Source of the DNA: Acidobacteriota bacterium
Lineage (GTDB): Bacteria; Acidobacteriota; Terriglobia; Terriglobales; Acidobacteriaceae
DNA: 9,916 nucleotides
Reading direction: 5' to 3'
NCBI GenBank assembly: GCA_021799405.1
Contig: JAJZAL010000193.1
Span: 1-9,916, forward strand
Positions 6,887 through 9,916 of this stretch are shown in pieces; within the stretch, counting starts at the first letter, position 1, and each line of letters opens with the position of its first letter. A program made the position numbers and the translations under genes. The notes under the pieces were generated by a model, which did no database searches, had not been told where the DNA came from, and saw only the letters and a program-made list of their open reading frames with translations.

Positions 6887-9652
6887 ATGCTGCCTGAGCC
6901 GAGCAACTCACAATCCATGCCTCGTTCCTTCGCACTGCGCTTGGCGATCGGGTTCCTGTCGATTTTCTGCCTTGCAGCCGTGTTGAAGGCCCAGACCTCT
7001 GAGAGCGCTCTGCGCCAGGGCTTTCTGAATCCGACGCCGGATGCCCGTCCTATAATGCGCTGGTGGTGGTTTGGCCCCGCCGTGGTCAAGCCTGAACTTG
7101 AGAAAGAACTGGAGACCATGCGCAGCGCCGGAATCGGCGGAGTCGAGATTCAGCCGGTTTATCCAATGTCGCTCGACAACCCAGCCAAAGGCATCAAGAA
7201 CCTGCGCTACTTATCCCCCGAGTTCCTCGATGATGTCAGCTTCGCGAATAAGACGGCTCGTTCCCTCGGACTGCGCGTCGATATTACGCTCGGCAGCGGC
7301 TGGCCTTATGGCGGTCCTACAACGACTCTCGACCTGGCCGCAGGCCGGCTGAAAGTGATCGCTGTTCCAGTTACAGGCTCCAAGATGACTCCTCCTAACT
7401 TAGCCGAAGGAGATAGCCTCGTAGCCGCTTTCATTGTTTCCGGCACGGAACGGTCCTTCAATCCCGCCACCGCACGCGGTTTTGATCCATCGACCGCTCT
7501 GCCTTTCGCAATCAATAGCAACGACACCGCGCTTTTCTTTATCGCCAGCCACACCGGCCAAAGGGTGAAGCGCGCCGCATACGGAGCCGAAGGATATGTG
7601 CTCGATCATTTCTCCCGAGCCGCGATTGAGGAGCATCTCAATGATGTAGGCGCTCCTCTCGTGAAAGCCTTCGAAAATCAACCGCCTTACTCTGTCTTTT
7701 CTGATTCACTCGAAGTTTATGGCTCTGACTGGACTCCCAATTTGCCCGCTGAGTTCAAGCGCCTCCGCGGATACGATTTGATTCCCCATCTGCCTGAACT
7801 ACTCGCCGGGGGCACGCCGCAAGCCGAAGCCGTTCGCCACGACTGGGGCCAGACGCTCTCGGACTTAGTCCGTGATAACTACCTGACTCCGATTACTCAG
7901 TTTGCCGAAGCGCATCACACCCTCTTCCGTTCTCAGACTTATGGACTCCCTGCGGTAACTTTGGCCGACGAAGCTGTGCCGAACCTTCCTGAAGGCGAAG
8001 GTCCGCAATGGCGCGCTTTCTCCTTTGCGCGATGGGCTACATCCGCCGGTCACCTTTATGGTCGCAAGGTGATCTCGGCCGAAACCTGGACGTGGCTGCA
8101 CTCCCCGGCCTTTCGCGCTACGCCGCTCGACATGAAGGCTGAAGCGGACCGTATGTTTCTTATTGGCGTAAATCAGATCGTCGGCCACGGCTACCCATAC
8201 TCGCCGCCCTCCGCCGGCGAGCCAGGTTGGGCGTTCTACGCGGCCGGCGCTTTCAATTCGCACAACCCATGGTTTCCGGTCATGCCCGATGTGATGCGCT
8301 ACATGCGGCGCATGTGCTGGTTGCTGCGCCAGGGCAAGCCGGACAATGATGTCGCCATCCTTCTGCCAGAGGACGACGCGCAGGCCGCCTTCAGGCCGGG
8401 CCATGTTTCAGTAACTGACGAGATGAAGCGGCTCATTTCCCCCAATCTGATGGGGACAATTCTCGATGCAGGTTATAACATCGATTATGTCGATGCGGCG
8501 ACGATCAATAAACTAAGGAAGATTCCTTACCCGGTCCTGATTCTTCCTCCAACCGACCGGATTCCGCTTGCAACTTATAGACGAATTCAATATTACATGG
8601 GAGGCGGCGGCAAAGTAATTGCCATCGGAAAGCTTCCCTCACTGGCTCCCGGATTGCTTGAGCGGCATAATTCTACTGAGATCACTACTCTTTCGGCACA
8701 GCTTTTCCAGCAGAACGGACACAAGGGAGTCTTTATCGCCTCGACGGCTGATTTGCCCTCCGCCTTGCACAGCGCTCTCGCGCCAGACATTGAAGTCAAA
8801 GGTCGAACTGAAGGTTTGGGTTTTATTCATCGCAAGCTTTCAGATAGCGACATTTACTTTGTCGTGAACACTAATAACCGGCCCATCGACGGGACCATTC
8901 GGTTCCGCTCCGACCGCCCCTTTTTTGAATCATGGGATCCTGACTCAGGGCGTGTTCTTCAAGTTGGATATCGCGCCGCGGGCGGCCATACATTGCTGTT
9001 ACTCGCACCCTATGAATCCCGCATCTATGTACTCGAAAACCATCCCCGATCCGGCTCGTTAAAATCATCCCAGGAACACCCCGCATCCTCGCAGTTGACC
9101 ATGCATCCCCTCGCCGATCTGAGCGCAGGCTGGCGCATTCAATTCTCCGGAGCCGCGCAAGCGGAAATCTTAACGATACTCCAGTCATGGAGTGCCATCC
9201 CCGGCAGGCAATATTACTCAGGCGAAGCTACTTATACGCGCAGTTTCAACTTAAGCAGCGCGCCCGCGTCGGGTGCGCGCATTCTGGTCGATTTTGGAAG
9301 AGGCACCCCAATCCCCAACGATCGGCCGCCGCTCGCTTCGGGTATGCATGCCCTCTTCGATCCGCCCATCTGCGAGGCAGCCGTCATCTTTGTCAACGGC
9401 CAGCGCGCCGGATCGCTTTGGCATCCGCCGTACCAGATCGACATTACCAGCCTCGTCCATTATGGCCAGAACCGGCTGGAAGTCCGTGTCTACAATACGG
9501 CGATGAACGAGTTAGCAGGACAGCCACCACATGACTACTCTGCCCTTTACGCAAAGTATGGAAAACGCTTTGAGCCACAGGATATGAATAACCTTCACCC
9601 AATTCCCTCCGGTCTTTTCGGCCCTATTCGCCTGGAGGAGTTAGCCAAGTAA
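6887..9652 (+). CDS. exported GH106-type alpha-L-rhamnosidase-like glycoside hydrolase
   Basis: The 921-residue protein carries an N-terminal export signal (hydrophobic core about residues 19-33, cleavage likely near LKA, residue 35). The catalytic part opens with RWWWFGP (58-64), ELETMRSAGIGGVEIQPVY and DITLGSGWPYGGP, the hallmark pattern of glycoside hydrolase family 106, which releases L-rhamnose from pectic rhamnogalacturonan and related glycans. Candidate catalytic acids are Glu276 (SDSLEVYGSDW) and Glu399 (SAETWTWLH), about 123 residues apart. A Rossmann-like middle domain follows (DNDVAILLP onward), then a C-terminal jelly-roll, GH2-like carbohydrate-binding module (IFVNGQRAGSLWHPPYQIDI) ending GLFGPIRLEEL. 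AAGGAG at 6874-6879, 7 nt upstream, fixes the ATG at 6887; a later in-frame ATG (6917) lacks one. Exact substrate is not provable from sequence. It is the first gene of a unit with the GH28 gene. Confidence 0.88.
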   Translation: MLPEPSNSQSMPRSFALRLAIGFLSIFCLAAVLKAQTSESALRQGFLNPTPDARPIMRWWWFGPAVVKPELEKELETMRSAGIGGVEIQPVYPMSLDNPAKGIKNLRYLSPEFLDDVSFANKTARSLGLRVDITLGSGWPYGGPTTTLDLAAGRLKVIAVPVTGSKMTPPNLAEGDSLVAAFIVSGTERSFNPATARGFDPSTALPFAINSNDTALFFIASHTGQRVKRAAYGAEGYVLDHFSRAAIEEHLNDVGAPLVKAFENQPPYSVFSDSLEVYGSDWTPNLPAEFKRLRGYDLIPHLPELLAGGTPQAEAVRHDWGQTLSDLVRDNYLTPITQFAEAHHTLFRSQTYGLPAVTLADEAVPNLPEGEGPQWRAFSFARWATSAGHLYGRKVISAETWTWLHSPAFRATPLDMKAEADRMFLIGVNQIVGHGYPYSPPSAGEPGWAFYAAGAFNSHNPWFPVMPDVMRYMRRMCWLLRQGKPDNDVAILLPEDDAQAAFRPGHVSVTDEMKRLISPNLMGTILDAGYNIDYVDAATINKLRKIPYPVLILPPTDRIPLATYRRIQYYMGGGGKVIAIGKLPSLAPGLLERHNSTEITTLSAQLFQQNGHKGVFIASTADLPSALHSALAPDIEVKGRTEGLGFIHRKLSDSDIYFVVNTNNRPIDGTIRFRSDRPFFESWDPDSGRVLQVGYRAAGGHTLLLLAPYESRIYVLENHPRSGSLKSSQEHPASSQLTMHPLADLSAGWRIQFSGAAQAEILTILQSWSAIPGRQYYSGEATYTRSFNLSSAPASGARILVDFGRGTPIPNDRPPLASGMHALFDPPICEAAVIFVNGQRAGSLWHPPYQIDITSLVHYGQNRLEVRVYNTAMNELAGQPPHDYSALYAKYGKRFEPQDMNNLHPIPSGLFGPIRLEELAK

Positions 9653-9916
9653 ATGAGCATTTTGTCCAAATACATTTTTGGTATATTCGCTGTTACTTTG
9701 CTCGCTTCCAGTATGGCCCACTGCGCACCAAGAACCTTCGTCGCCAATGATTACGGCGCCAAAGGCGACGGAACGACGCTGGACACCGCATCCATCCAAA
9801 GAGCCATCGATGCGGCCGCTGCCGTTGGCGGCATCATAACTTTCAAGCCAGGAATTTATTTGACTGGATCGCTGTTCTTTAAGTCTGGAGTAACTCTCGA
9901 TCTTCCCGAGGGCGCG
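9653..9916 (+). CDS. GH28 polygalacturonase-like protein, N-terminal part (cut by window edge)
   Basis: The ATG directly follows the GH106 stop codon with no intervening base. GGAGGAG (9634-9640), 12 nt upstream inside the GH106 gene, may serve as ribosome-binding site, indicating coupling. The 88 visible residues start with a signal peptide (hydrophobic core about residues 7-20). They then show NDYGAKGDGTTLDTASIQRA followed by IDAAAAVGG, FKPGIYLTGSLFFKSGVTLDL, the typical opening of GH28 polygalacturonases and related pectate-lyase-fold beta-helix enzymes. The catalytic Asp residues lie beyond the window, so activity cannot be checked. Together with GH106 it points to pectin breakdown outside the cytoplasm. 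A different right-handed beta-helix hydrolase remains possible. Confidence 0.85.
   Translation, partial: MSILSKYIFGIFAVTLLASSMAHCAPRTFVANDYGAKGDGTTLDTASIQRAIDAAAAVGGIITFKPGIYLTGSLFFKSGVTLDLPEGA

Overview
The window looks like a chromosomal segment of a GC-rich Gram-negative soil bacterium, most likely an acidobacterium of the Terriglobia type. This is an inference from three things: MetK with an AsmA-family envelope protein, exported sugar-polymer hydrolases, and the codon style. No rRNA or other taxonomic marker is present. I see no tRNA, rRNA, CRISPR array, insertion sequence or phage gene.

Layout. Positions 1-350 hold what may be the tail of an upstream gene, a sigma-70-like promoter (131-159) and a long, foldable leader of about 185 nt. 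The leader precedes metK (S-adenosylmethionine synthetase, 351-1520), which ends in a textbook rho-independent terminator (1553-1588). Next comes an exported alpha-carbonic-anhydrase-fold protein (1656-2402). Two of its three zinc-binding histidines are replaced, so it is probably a bacterial carbonic-anhydrase-related protein and not a working hydratase. A well-formed promoter (2505-2533) then drives an unrecognised 165-residue protein (2579-3076). Convergent to it, on the minus strand, is a tightly coupled pair: a large AsmA-like inner-membrane-anchored protein (3835-6510) followed 4 nt later by a HAD sugar-phosphatase-like hydrolase (3147-3830).

The 376-bp divergent region 6511-6886 carries a near-perfect 20-bp palindrome. 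To its right, on the plus strand, lies an apparent carbohydrate-degradation locus: an exported GH106-type alpha-L-rhamnosidase-like enzyme (6887-9652), followed with no gap by the start of an exported GH28 polygalacturonase-like protein (9653 to the window edge). Rhamnosidase plus polygalacturonase suggests use of pectin (rhamnogalacturonan). This part reads visibly more AT-rich at third codon positions than the housekeeping half.

The most interesting items are the zinc-site-degraded carbonic anhydrase, the structured metK leader that matches no S-adenosylmethionine riboswitch I can recall, and the palindrome in the divergent region.
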